Source: Astropecten irregularis (taxonomy: Eukaryota > Echinodermata > Asteroidea > Paxillosida > Astropectinidae). Taken from it: 64,000 bases of DNA. Both the position numbers and the translations under genes were made by a program. The notes below the pieces were generated by a model. That model worked only from the letters and a program-made list of their open reading frames with translations, did not search any database and was not told the DNA's origin. Every line of letters starts with the position of its first letter. Position 1 is the stretch's first letter. Location: assembly GCA_963971285.1 (NCBI GenBank), contig OZ020255.1:18941046-19005045 (forward strand). The letters are read 5' to 3'. Below, piece by piece: positions 26,882 through 39,574 of this stretch.

Positions 26882-27245
26882 TTAAAGGTAGTATCACCGA
26901 AACAGAAATCTTCACTGATTTACCTTCAACTTACATGGTATAAAGATGGCGATGGTAGAAATATAATATACCGTTAACATTTTCTGCCTGAAACGCTGCA
27001 TTTATCCAGAAAAAAAGTAAAACCACTGACCAACATTTTTTGGGATCTTTTAAAGATAAGAAATAACGGTGACCATTTTCTTTTAAATTCTTTGGCCGTT
27101 TTCACTGTTTTCCCCCAAAGTGGGCACCGTATGGGACTGGGAATCTCACAGATGACTGTTACTGTATCTTCCTTATTTGTGCTCATGAATCTGCATTTCT
27201 TTGAAAGAAAAAACAAACAAAGTATGATACATGTATTACCTTTAA
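26882..27245. mobile_element. TTAA element family B, inverted copy
   Basis: ttaaaggtagtatcaccg to gtattacctttaa; reverse orientation relative to the copy at 4807. Confidence 0.8.
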
Positions 27246-28069
27246 GTGAAGCAGTTTATTTGGGTAATAATTTATATTGTATGCCTAATTGTACCGCTTA
27301 AATTAATAAGTATCTCACAAATAGGTCAATGACATGTAATAACTGTTCCAGTCTTAGCTTTCAAAGAAAATCCCCTATTCCCCAGGGATCTGTATTGGTT
27401 TAACGCTGTATCTCTGACTCTCAGTGGCCCGTGTCATTATTAAAAGGCGATTCTTTCCATCGGAAGTTCACCGACAAGTTTTAATAACGGATTGGTTGGT
27501 TAAGATGCCGTCTCGGGTATCCGAGGCCAGAGAAAGTATGATTAATCCGGCCCAGGAAGCTGTCCGTAGCCCGGTCCAATCATTTTCTAGCGAGAGATGG
27601 AAGGTTGGAGGACAATGCTGAGTTTTACACCGATACCAAACGCCATGGGTTTATTTTTTCGATTTCAAAGACCGAGAAGATTTGGTTTAATTCTAGCCGG
27701 TGTTCATGAACGGAGTACGGGGTAGCACAATATCACACACCCCTTGCCCCAAGCATTGAGTTAAGGGTGGCAGAACTTAGTGTTGCGGTGAAACTACCAC
27801 GAACAATCTTGTATTAAAGTTCAGAAGTGTAGGCCTAGTCATGGTTTTTCATGTGCTAAACTTCGTAGAGAACCCGGGGGTAATTAAGCAGTAACACTCA
27901 TGCGAACATTGTGGAGAATACTATGCATATTCCCTTGGCGTTGACTTTGCAATCAGTGAAGCTTGTCGCAGCGCAGCTGTGATTCTAATCGCAGATGTCA
28001 ACAGATTTGTGATTTTTCTATAGAACATGTTCAGACAATTTAACCTTTAACGTGTTTTCATGTCTCGGC

Positions 28070-28108
28070 GAGGGGGTGGGGAGGGGGGAGAGGGGGAAAG
28101 GGGGGAAA
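28070..28108 (+). other. G-rich tract with quadruplex potential
   Basis: Five runs of 4-6 G separated by 1-3 bases on the plus strand. Confidence 0.6.
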
Positions 28109-28444
28109 TCAAAGTAGAAAGTGGTTGTTTAGAGGGAGCCCTAGGCGGCTCTGTGCTGACGCTGACATCAGATGCTTCTGGCGAAACTAGCGAAGCTTGT
28201 TTGAAAATCTATGTATGTTTAGTCGCACCGCAGTTGTAGCTCCACTCTTACGCTGGCGAATCGATCATTAAAGTTATAAGAACACATCGTCGTCCTGCGC
28301 ATGCTTACAGTGTGTCGCTACATTTAGATGCTTAATAAGATATTACTCAGTTCGTGATTTGAACTAAAAATAAAATAGTCGTGAAATAACCACAAGGGAA
28401 ACTGACAAAGATAGTTGAATATTGGGGTCACCACCAACGTAGGG

Positions 28445-28514
28445 CAGGATGGCTCAGTTGGTGGAGCGCCTGTACGGTATTCAGGAGGTCGCCGGTTCGA
28501 ATCCCGCTCCAGTC
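28445..28514 (+). mobile_element. tRNA-like SINE head
   Basis: The A box ggctcagttggtggagcg and B box ggttcgaatcccgc are correctly spaced. The 3' side lacks a CCA-adjacent stem that would pair with the 5' end, so this is a SINE head rather than a functional tRNA. A hammerhead-like GATCGAAACGCGTCAGG motif lies 45 bp downstream. Confidence 0.6.
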
Positions 28515-28557
28515 AATTTTTCTTTGTTCACTTTTCAAAAATAAAATAGCTTTGCTA

Positions 28558-28600
28558 AAGGTCCTGCTAGGATCGAAACGCGTCAGGCCATCCGAACTCA
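28558..28600 (+). mobile_element. Hammerhead-like / Penelope-type terminal motif
   Basis: ggtcctgctaggatcgaaac followed by gcgtcaggcc, just downstream of a tRNA-like head. Confidence 0.45.
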
Positions 28601-29642
28601 GACACAAGAAAATAGACACTGTGTCAAATTGGTGGTTGTCATACTTCCCTTATCTGAGGATTATTCGAATCGCTTGCGATTATTATGTTTGTCATTAATG
28701 TGCGAAATATTTTACTTGTTATCTTCGTCTGATTATGAATCAGGGCAGTGTGATGCGAGCATGGAGGCCATGATACCAGCATCTCAATAACGGGCTTCAC
28801 AATAGACCAGAGACATACTGGTCTATGAAATGCAATTCGCCCTTTAAGGTTAAAATACTCTAGAAAATAATGTATAGAAGTAATGGGTAACATTGTCAAG
28901 GATGGGATTTCTGTTCCATGTTACCCGATGACATGACGACCCCCAGTTGTCAAACCTAGATTGGCCATCCGATCTTCCCTCTACTTGTCAACAAGCCTAA
29001 CCATGGCAATATTTCGCCCGTGCTTGTTGTTGAGGAGAGCCCTTCAAAATTATTCCGTTTTCTTGTCCGTTGTTTGGGCATAATGTTTGTGAGGTTTATG
29101 GTGGGTACCCACTTCAACCTGATCCGATTATGAAAAAAAAAAAGGTCAGCAAAAACATGATACAGGTGCTTATTGAAGTCCTTCAATCCTTGTTCATATG
29201 ATTCACATGCAAAGTCGGTTTTTATATTAGGTCAGAATCCTTGAAAAAAAAAAACCAACTAAATATTCGATAGTCACGAAAGCGTTTTTCAGATTTCATG
29301 TAGTCGGGAGATTATGATTTTATGCTAAAGGTGCGTTACGTTTGCCATTTTATTTAAGACAGCTATAATCCAAAGTGGAATGTATTCCTAACACATTGAG
29401 TGTTGCCTTATACATACCTAATCAGCAACCATAAAAGTTATCAATGTATTGCGTATGCATGTTATGCGAGATTTACATCCTTCAGGTGTTCAAAAACGAG
29501 TCTACGTTTTGTTACAAGACGACATAACGTTGCATCCATTTTACACTAACAATAAAGCTTCTATGTGGATTGGTTTGAGGAAACACCATGTAAGGATCAT
29601 TCATACTTTCGCATTTCAATTTCGTTCGCACGTCTCGTATAA

Positions 29643-29692
29643 GGTCTGAACGTTTCGACTAACCTGCTCTAGTCCTCATCAGGAGACATCGA
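29643..29692 (-). mobile_element. Hammerhead-like motif, best preserved
   Basis: On the minus strand: gatgtctcCTGATGA, a stem GACTA/TAGTC, then GAAACG and ttcagac. This matches the CTGANGA-stem-GAAA core of hammerhead ribozymes except for one extra base before the stem. Confidence 0.5.
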
Positions 29693-30232
29693 TTGCCACC
29701 ATGCAAAGCATCATTTTTTCTTAATAAAGCGTCTGTCACGTGGCTATTAAGTATACGGCATCAATGCATGCCTACATGAACCACATAGTCATAAATCACA
29801 CAGCAACATGACTTATGAAAATGTAATCATTCCTAAATTCTGATGTTCCAATTTACTGTTTTCATTTGTGGTAATATACAAACTACTCCCAACCCCGCTA
29901 TCCCCATTGCGTACTCAATTACCTTTTAGCCTATAGTTGGACGACAATGGGATGTTGTCACCATTCCACTACCTCCATTTGTTAACCCCATTTCTGTTCC
30001 AAATCGACAATTTAAGCATTTATAATTTAGGTAGATTTACCGACATTCAAATACCAAATGTAGGCCGCTTGGGCAAGGCAGGCAAACACTTTATGGCATA
30101 ACTTGTATTTCATATTCGTCGTATCCGTGTTCTGTATATAACAGAGGACAAACGTATTATAGGCATGAACGGACGGACGGTTAGTTTACACAAACAACCA
30201 TCAGGGTGTTTGTTCTTTGGAGGTGTTGGGTG

Positions 30233-30258
30233 CTTGTTTGTTTGTTTGTTTGTTTGTC
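30233..30258. repeat. TTTG tetranucleotide repeat
   Basis: Five to six tandem ttgt units. Confidence 0.85.
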
Positions 30259-30915
30259 TTTTTGTTCAAATTCATATTCGTGTGGCCTGGAAGTAATATT
30301 GGCTTTAAATGTCCCTTCATTCTTTCCATAATATCCCCATATCAATATGATATTTAGGGCCTTTGTATAAGCCGCACATTTCAACTGCTAGCATATTTCG
30401 GTCTCAGCAATTTCGTGATGGCATATTTTATCAGTATGGTTCGCAACATTGATCTTTAGAAGTGACTTCTGCATGCATGTGGGACAGTCATGCATGTAGA
30501 TTCCACACCAAAAAACACAGAAACGAAATCTTTGGTAAACAGTGGTATAAACAACATGGGGAATAACATTATAGTGAATACATTGGCCCAGTGAGAATAT
30601 CTTAGCAGTGCTGGTTTACCGGCCGTCTACCCACGAAGGGAATTCCTCATTCATGGAAAGCTACCTAGCTCCGGGCCATTCGTTCAAGCATTCGACTTTT
30701 GTTCAGACTGTCTCATTAATAGTGAAAAGCTTTGGCGACCGAAGGGATTGACATGTACCGTCCAGCGTTTTCGTTTGAAGACCGATAAATCGTATTTCCC
30801 TAGAAAATTTACTGTTCAATTCATCTATACACTGGAGAAATTGTCCATAGATTTATCATAATAAGCAAGGCGTTTGCTTAACCTATCACAGAGGATGTGC
30901 TAGGTCAAGCTTGTG

Positions 30916-31200
30916 TTAAAGGTACAATACAGGATTGGTAACATACCAAAACAGAAATGTTCACAGATTGACGTATACATTTCAGGGTATGAAGATGGTG
31001 CTGCTAAAAACATACCGTCGAAATATGTCCGCCTGAAGTGGTGTATTTATCCAGATATTAGTAAAACAAAGACAGAAAACAGTTTTGATCTCGGGGTAAG
31101 ATCAAAACCATTCTTTATGTTTTATAAGAAAAATGTAGTGGGGTTTTCGCTATTTTTTCGTGACTCAGAATGTTCCAGTGAGCTCAAATTTTCGCAGGTG
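30916..31200. mobile_element. TTAA element family B, inverted, one end lost
   Basis: Starts ttaaaggtacaatacaggat and carries gcctgaagtggtgtatttat and aaaacagttttgatctcggg. The far end is not recognisable. Confidence 0.7.
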
Positions 31201-32393
31201 TGTTATTTCATATACATATGAATTAGACTAAGTGTGAGTGCTGTTATGTGACCTTTACCAATAATGCATTAGGCCTAAATCTTTAATGGTTGAACAAATT
31301 CAGTCCACTTTCGGATTGCACTACACAAAAGGCCAATTGGTTTTATCTATTCTGTCCTAGCTAATTATATTGGCATTAATACATTATTTACTGCGTTATA
31401 CGGGAAGGATTATATTTACATTGACTCAACACTTATGCTGTATAATATGGGGCAGTCTGGTTTACAAGTGTACTTCTAATACATGTAATAATAACAAACC
31501 ATGGACTGATTTCAAACCATAAATCTTGTTGAGGAACTTCTTTATGTTCACCTATAATTCCCAGTCCTAATGTACGTTGGTAGGAAGTATGGTAAAGCCG
31601 CCGACTGCAATGTTCATGAATTGGGCATGTGCATAACTTTAATTACTCTGTTTTGGAGAAAAATGTAGTTTCTGAAACAGAATCTTTGTTTGGCGTTCGA
31701 GCCTATAATGCTTTGGACGCGCCGTCTGATGAAGGAAAAGTTAGTCATCGATGTTTATCACTTTTCAGTGCCGCACATACCACTTGGCGCCATTTTACTC
31801 AATTCTCGCCAATTTCCTGATACATTTAGAATATTGTGATTTGCAGACGAGCTCAAATTTCTGCCAGACGATGCCATTGTGCCAGAAATGAGTCTCATAC
31901 TGGAAAAGGTAAATCAATGGACGTGCATGTACATCATGCATGAATAATTAGTAGTGGTTGTTAATAGGTAGGACATGACGCACCTGAGCTCTGACTACGC
32001 TCTATGCGTCATGCATCCACATACCTGCAATTTCAAGTCAATCTGACTCCACTGTATTCCCAAGCAATCTCTGCTTTCCCAGTCCATTTCTGTTTGGGAC
32101 TTCTGGACTGTCTTATTTTCGCCCTAGCCACGGGCCAAAGACTTTAATGCGCTTGTAATTCCAATTCTGGCCATTTTTGGTGCGTCAATTTCCCATTTTC
32201 CCGCCACTAGGCTATTCCCACCTGTTCCCGCAATTAAGTTTCGTCGCCCAGACATTGTTGTTGCCTGTGTATAATTATTTTGGAAAAGGGAAACTTCTGG
32301 GGGAATTGATACACAGGAAAACAAATCGAGTGAAGATGGAAGCGTGTGGTTATCAAACAAACACGGGAACTGTTTGACTGTGAGCTTGTCAAC

Positions 32394-32744
32394 TTAAAGG
32401 TATAACTAATTCATGCTCATTGTTGTTTGCCAAAGAAGTACAGATTCATGGGCAAAAAAATCAAGAAAGATATAATAACAGTCGTCTGTGTAAATTCCAG
32501 TCCCACACAGTACCAACCTTTTGAGAAAACAGTGTATACAACGCTCACGGTATTTTCAGACCTATTCACTGGAGTTGTAAGCTCCCTGTGATCAAAACTG
32601 CTTTTGGTTTTACTCTTTTCTGGATAAATGTACAGCATTTGGTATGTTTCTACCATCACCATCTTTATACCCTGTCAGTTATTGGTGAAAAAGTGAAGAT
32701 TTCTGTTTTAGTATGATGCTACCAAAGTATGGTGCTATCTTTAA
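32394..32744. mobile_element. TTAA element family B, full copy
   Basis: ttaaaggtataactaattc to ggtgctatctttaa with the shared core (gccaaagaagtacagattca). Confidence 0.8.
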
Positions 32745-35380
32745 CTGAGAAAATCGGCAGAACGCCAAACTTAACGGAGGCAGGAAAATAGATCATCACA
32801 TAAATATACATTCTATAAATACTCAGTGATAACTAGGGCGATTTTATACATTCATGGTGACTCTACGTCATACTGTGTAGCTTGAATCATCGATTGAAAT
32901 AGTTGTGAAACTGGCTACCCTTACATACATGCAGTGATATTCTATTTACATAGGGGAATCCTTCGGATAGAGACCCTTTAAGAATACAGGCATTTTATTA
33001 TGACGTGCACTGCAAAACCATCCAAAAATTGTCTTGGAGGATTAAAAATAGCTACATTGGTTAAATTAACATACGGCAGCATTTAAATAGATACTGAAGT
33101 TAGCTGCAGGCCTCGTTAGATTCCACAGATGACCTTTTGGTATTCGCACCAGTTTTGAGGTCAGCAAAGCAAAATGTCGTCGTTACAAGATCGCTCTCGC
33201 GTGACGCCAATGCTGCCCCACATACCACTTCCTGGCTCTATGCACATTTCGTACGTATATTCGCTCTGGCTCGGGCTTAGTAAGATCCCCAGTGATTTCA
33301 AGCCTGATCAGCTGTCAACATGTAGAAGAGTTTCATTGGACATCCGATACGTGATGTGTCAATTCATGTTCAGATACCAACCAGGGCGTGCGCAGCTGAG
33401 AACGTAATTTTCTATGTGGGGTTCGCTGCTGCATGTATGGCGTCTTCTTTCCGGTTGACCTTTCTTTTACGAATGTTCTTTTTTGACAATTCCCCTCGTG
33501 GCCCTATCATGTGTTTCATTTAGCTGTTTCGAGATAGAGTGCAGTGTCCTTCATGCTATGTGAAACGACTTTTATTTGCTTTTCTAATTGACAAGACATT
33601 GGCTTTTAATTAGACCCAGAGGTGCATGTTGACCATCTACCTACACTTTAGGTGTCAACAAACAGAGAGGTCCTTTGTTAAAGTGCTCTTCCAAAGTTCA
33701 TCTTCACGTGATAATGCTACTCCCTGTGCAGTTTATTGTTTTGATACGTGGATATGAACGCAGAGAGCAAGCACTCATTGTCCCGCTGACATACACTCCA
33801 ACGCACACACCAAAAAATGAACATTTCACATTACCAACTGGTATGTCTCTTCTGAACATCTAGTTATAACTTCTTTTTTTCTTTTGCACCCAATTTTTCG
33901 TTCACGTATAACGGCAATACTTCTGGGTTTTTGTCCAACTATGTCGGTAGTTTTGTCCATATATCATGAACTATAACCAAACCTATAAGAGAACATTTAC
34001 ATGGACAATTTGTAGGTATATACGGTCAAGTTCTAATGTTATTAGTGACATTTCCTCTCGTATATATAATTATATATACGTCGATCATGAATTCAGCAGA
34101 ATGCGTTGCCATGACCTTTTCGAGAGAAAAACAGTTGCCTAGCAACCGTTTTATAATGTACATATTTATGGACGATTGCGGTGTAACAGTAAACTGGACA
34201 GAAAATGCAAAAAATCTTGGAGTGAATATCATAATGCAGATAATGTTGTACATATCAGAAATATGATATAAATTATTATCAATAATTATTACATTGGATT
34301 CCTCTTTATAAGTCAAGATAAATATTTATCCTGGTGATGATATTAAATGATTTTGCCCATACGGTAAGCAGAGATTAGTATAGGTATGTATATACGGACC
34401 TTGAATTATAGGTTTATTGTAAAAATAAGACGTGATGGCTTGAATATGGCATTAGTCTTAAAATAACGTTGGTATAATATACAAGCGGCACTTAACGGGG
34501 ATATGAGGACATTGCACGGCAATATTATGCCGCGGGATACAACAATACAAAACAAACACCACACCGTTAAATGAAAACATCCAGATTATTTTCCCACGAA
34601 ATCATTTTGCCAGAGAAGGCAAAGGTCCCGGCGTTTGGTTTTGTACGGGGGCAATGTTTGCCCTAGCCCGGTAAATAGATATGAGGATAAGTGTGGGCTC
34701 TCTGGTTATTTAATACTCACCTGGGAGTATACGGTAGAACCTAAGGAAAACAAGTTCTCATTTAACTGAATTAAATTAGCATAATCTCAAGGAGGGTTGT
34801 GTCTTTCTTCCCAGCAATTTTCGTCGCCCTTATGAATTTTTATTGGTTAGTAGCATTTTGTAGAAGCACCTATGGGATTCAGATACGGACTTGTGATGCA
34901 TTCTAGCCGATTATACATGTTTTATTCAGGTTGGTGATTTTCAATTATAACACGAGCCCATTGCAGCTACACCAGGGGCAAGTCATGTCTCTTTATGTGC
35001 ACCGTAGATGCCCTACTCACACCTGAAGCACCTGTGCCCCATGTGGGTTATTTTACATGTCAGTTTTTAGGCATAAAACGGCGGAAACCGAGACACAATG
35101 GACCAATATTGGAAATTAACCTAAATCTAGACAACGCGTGCCTGCAGGTCACATGTCGAATTAACCCTGTGTGTGTGATAATTACCTCACGCGTGTAGGC
35201 TAGCCGCATATGCCATCAACCAGAAAAAAAACCCCGACCAAGTCGCTAAATAAGTGCTGACATTTAATTCGGGAAACAGTAATACGAAAATGCGTTTGGA
35301 GCGTTAACATTGACCTTCCAATTAGTAGTAAAACTATAACGGGAATAGTGAGTCGCGCAATGTCAGATGTATCACGCGTA

Positions 35381-35735
35381 TTAAAGGTAATATCATTCTT
35401 TGTTTTTTGTCAAAGAAATACAGATTCATAGGCAACAATATGAAGGAAGATACAGTAACAGTCCTCTGTGACAATTTCAGTTCCATACGCTGCCAACTTT
35501 TGAGAAAACTGTGTAAAACAGCCATAGTATTTTAAGTCTTTTATTTTTGATCTTTTAAAAGATCAAACAGATTTTCAGTCGTTGTTTTACTAGTTTCTGG
35601 ATAAATACACAATTTCAGGCGGAAACTTTATAACGGTATGTATCTACCAACACCATCTTTATACCCTGCAAGTTATACGTAAATCTGTGAACATTTCTGT
35701 TTCGTTTTCTTACCAAAGTATGATACTACCTTTAA
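35381..35735. mobile_element. TTAA element family B, full copy
   Basis: ttaaaggtaatatcattct to atgatactacctttaa, 355 bp. The centre forms tgatcttttaaaagatca. Confidence 0.85.
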
Positions 35736-37139
35736 ATATGAATTTGACAACAAACACCACAGAGAAAGAATGATATATTTGCTATGGTAATTCAGGTGCG
35801 TTTCCTGTCACGCCATTATCTTGGGTTCACATCAGTGATCCCTGCGTTGTTATTCAACGTGCACAAACCTTATGACTATTTTTCTTATGATACAAATCAG
35901 GACAAGAGAGAAAAAAAACATACTTTGGTCGGCGATCAAAAGTACGTTCAAACAAGAGTATAGGCCTATTGAGGCCCCAGACTAGAAGTATTCATGGCCA
36001 CGTTCAACTGATGCTATCTGGTCCTTAATTGCGTGGGGGAAGTACAGGTACCAGACATTAACCTTTGATTTGTGTTGATTCATTAACTTCATCGTGTGCA
36101 CAGTTCTTTATCTTGCATACTAGACAGTATAAGCCACTATAGTGTTATTTAGTATAAAGTATATAGATATAACTCTATATAATCTTTATACTTGTTATAT
36201 GTCCCTACTGATTATTAGGGATGTTTTCGTTATGCTCTACCGGTTTATATCACTGATGATTTGCAAGTAAAGTCATCATGGTTGCTTCAATATCAAGGAA
36301 GGCAGTGTATACATGTATGTGTTTCGTAAAGCGTCCAACATTCACAATCCGTTTAAGGTAGGTTGGTATGGTTTAATGTATGCATTACCACAACTAAGTT
36401 GAAACACGCCAATGCTTTAAGTTACCAAATGTGTTTATCAGACATGTTTAACCATACCACAGGGTGTTGATGTTTCTATTTGCTCGATGGGGGCATTCTA
36501 GAAAACAACTATACATCGGGCTATGGTATGGGAAGACACATTCAAAGTGCAACCAGACCACAGTGCCATCGGTGGAATTATTTGAGAGTTGATATCAGCT
36601 TCGAGAGGATGCATCAAAGCAGAACATGTAAAGAAAAATAAACAGGAATCGGCTGTGGACTTTAACTATAAACCTGAATTAGGACTCCATTGCCTCGAAT
36701 CCTGTCCACCAACATCTTCAAGGATACTATAGGCCATTCAACCTACCTAGTCGCAATATTCCTCCGCACGTGCACCTAGATTCTGTGATTACTCCGTCTT
36801 GTTCCCATTTACGAAACATCTGCAGCTTGCAGGGCTATGAGCCACCACTGATAATAAGCGATAGATATGTGGCGTCAGTGCATGGTGTTTAAAGCTACAC
36901 TTGCACCAGGAATTTCAGTATGTTTGTGGGAGCTGTGCTGCTAGTGCATGTTGTGTACAACACGAATTCAGGCTTACTATGAGTCTGAAAGGCATATAGG
37001 AGGCCCACTGCATGCTTATTTTGCTGGAATTGTGCACATTTATATGGGTCATAATTAGTGTTTAATGGGGTTCGTAGAGTGCAGTTAAAATAAGGTTTTC
37101 AACAGTGTATGCAAGATTAGTGTCAAAATAGGCGTTGTT

Positions 37140-37168
37140 TTACAATACAATACAAGACAAGACAAGAC
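37140..37168. repeat. TACAA/GACAA pentanucleotide repeat
   Basis: tacaatacaatacaa passes into gacaagacaagac. Confidence 0.85.
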
Positions 37169-38792
37169 TAAATGCACCATAGGAACTTATCGTTAAAATT
37201 CAACAACATTAACGATGCACCTAAACAGACTTGTAAATACACCGTTTTCTCTTAAAATTTACATTTTCAATTTCCATCATCTTTCCATTATTTTATCAAT
37301 AGGATAGTGTCAGTATTTATATGAATGCTGGTCTCAGCATTCACAGCAATGCATGTTTGTACCAAATAATTATGCCGACCTTAATTTGTGATCCGTAAAT
37401 ACTGTTTGATGTAGGCTAACGTTTGAATTCTATTTGCTCAGAGGCAGAGTACTTGCAGTATAACCATGTACAGACACGGTTCTGAAGTCCGTGTATAATA
37501 CATGTGCTTGCACAGTGCAGTTTTAAGTTCCCTTTACAGCCCCCAAAAAATCGATATATCACAGTCTAGGTCTGGGGAAGCCAAGAATAAACTGGTGCCC
37601 GTGGCAAGGGCACCAGCCTGACATGTAGAGCTGTCTTAGTTAAGAGCTGTGTCAACAGAATGGACGAAAAGAGATCAACGAGCACACATTACAGTAGAAA
37701 TGAAGGAAAAGAAGAAGGAAAAATTCTCCCTGAATAACATATGATGCTACAGCCTAGGCAAACAGTTTACCATCAAAATAATGTATGTCACAGAACATTG
37801 TCTTTGGTTGAGGCTTAGGCTTATCTATCCGTCTCAAGCTAAAAATGCTTGCAGGTGGTAATGTGTGGTTGGGATTGAAGGTTTTAAAAGCAAGAATATT
37901 CACATCAAATCCGTAGCCATGAGCCTTTGTTTTTACACCTGTTACTTTAAGATGAATGCATAGGATGACGAAGCCGTAGCCCAAGTTGAAGTTTCGAAAA
38001 CGGCTAAGACTAATTACAAATTCACTCAAAGAACAGAAGTGGGAATAGATGTACAATTACGTTTAGACGCTCAAAAATTGCTACAGAGTCAACACATTTG
38101 GGAGTATTTAGCCGTCGTAACACGCGTATTTTATACATTGCCGTGCCAAGAGATGTGAGTGGTATCGGTTGCGTGTGCATTACTGATGGGTTGTTGGATG
38201 AATGTGATATTAGGTTAGCGACGGTTTCAATCAAGGGACTCCACTCCCCAAGAAGCTAAAGGATCCTCTCGGTGGAGTATGGAGAGCACTCCTTGCGTCT
38301 AGGGATCCTTGCCAAGTGATGTGAGGTTAAGATGCTCTGGACTGGCCTAGGCCTGCCGGGGAACATCCACTTATAAGGGGCCTTTTCTTCTGTGCCAGGA
38401 CAAATCTAGTTACAAATTGGTGTCACGTATAGGCTTCGTCCTGTACGAATTTCCTACTTGCCATTTTGGCTAAAGAGGAAAGGCATTGCGCGGTCTCATT
38501 GATCAAATAACTGCAGTTTCTGAGATGGAAATAGTAGGCTAGGCTGTAAAGGCGAGCAGCTGGGCTAAATATGTTACCGGGCAAGGTATAACAAGGTAGT
38601 CTCAGCTATCAATAATCATTACATACTTGACAAGTGAAAAGCCAGGAACTGGGCTAAAACTGGCATCAAGGCCGTCATGAACAGCCTCTATGTTTACACA
38701 GGTGAAACAAAATGGAATGAAATCATTTAGCCCTTACCAGCAATCAAACAAGAAGTCAGTAGGCAAATTATTAATAATTATAATAAACAAAG

Positions 38793-38830
38793 GCGTGATC
38801 GAACCCGCGACTTTTGCATTGGCGAGCAAG
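38793..38830 (-). mobile_element. Degenerate tRNA-like B-box fragment
   Basis: Minus-strand gtcgcgggttcgatca resembles a B box. A related piece (gtgggttctatt) lies near 38925. No full head is visible. Confidence 0.3.
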
Positions 38831-39243
38831 AAGTGTAACCGTCAGAGTATGCTGGGATGACATCTTTCAAACAGAAACACGTATATATGCAAGTGTGTGC
38901 CAGTTCAATATGCACTGGAAATAGAACCCACGACCACTGCATTGGTAACACAAGAGGTATACAACAGGTATACCTATCGAGTTAACTATCCGTCAGTGAG
39001 CTGTCATGTTAATATGCAGCCAAGGCAATCTTTCTTACATAACGGATAGTAATTCGTATTGAATGCTAAATATCTGGTGTTTCTTTGTTAATTGCTATAC
39101 AGGTACGGATCCAGTAAGCAGTTCGGTTCTTGGTTCTTACGCCCTGGGTTCTTTCTCGTCTGCTGCATACTCATTCTACAAGTAAGTTTGACTAAGTAAG
39201 ACTTGACTTTACGTACGGACTACTGGTGACAAACATACAATCT

Positions 39244-39383
39244 GGGGTCGATTTTACGAAGCCCTACGATCGATCGTAACTCAAGTCACGAAGGATAACC
39301 CATCGTATCCAACATAGGGCTGCAGTGCATCATAGGTCTTATACGATTGATTGTAAGTTACGATGAGTTTGGTGAAATCGACC
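39244..39383. mobile_element. TCGATTT foldback element (family A), copy 4
   Basis: ggggtcgattttacgaagcc to gagtttggtgaaatcgacc with internal cgatcgatcgtaactcaagt. Confidence 0.85.
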
Positions 39384-39439
39384 ATTGAACAGTTAATTGC
39401 ACTGGTTGGGTGGGGTGGTTTCTTTACGCCCAAGACTAA

Positions 39440-39574
39440 GACCGTGCCCCAAATCTATGGCTGCGGCCGCAAGTAACACATAAGTCTTCAGAAACGGCTG
39501 CAGTCACTGGCTAGTGGCTGCCATAGGTACGTGTGTATAATGCGGCAGAAACCATATATCTGGGACACGGCCTA
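39440..39574. mobile_element. ACCGTG/CACGG inverted-repeat element, copy 1
   Basis: gaccgtgccccaaatctatg at the left, gggacacggccta at the right, with central cactggctagtggctgccat. Confidence 0.75.

Larger units (their letters stand above)
33000..39243. other. No gene recognised apart from repeats
   Basis: Contains the TTAA element at 35381, a pentanucleotide repeat and tRNA-like fragments. I looked here for the missing signal-peptide exon of GPCR gene 1 without a convincing candidate. Confidence 0.5.

Noticed and set aside
28445..28514. Functional tRNA gene
   Set aside because: The acceptor stem does not pair convincingly and the context is repetitive, so a SINE head is the better call.
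36914..36976. Signal-peptide-like MFVGAVLLVHVVYN as first exon of GPCR gene 1
   Set aside because: No good donor in the right phase and 5 kb from exon a; not supportable.
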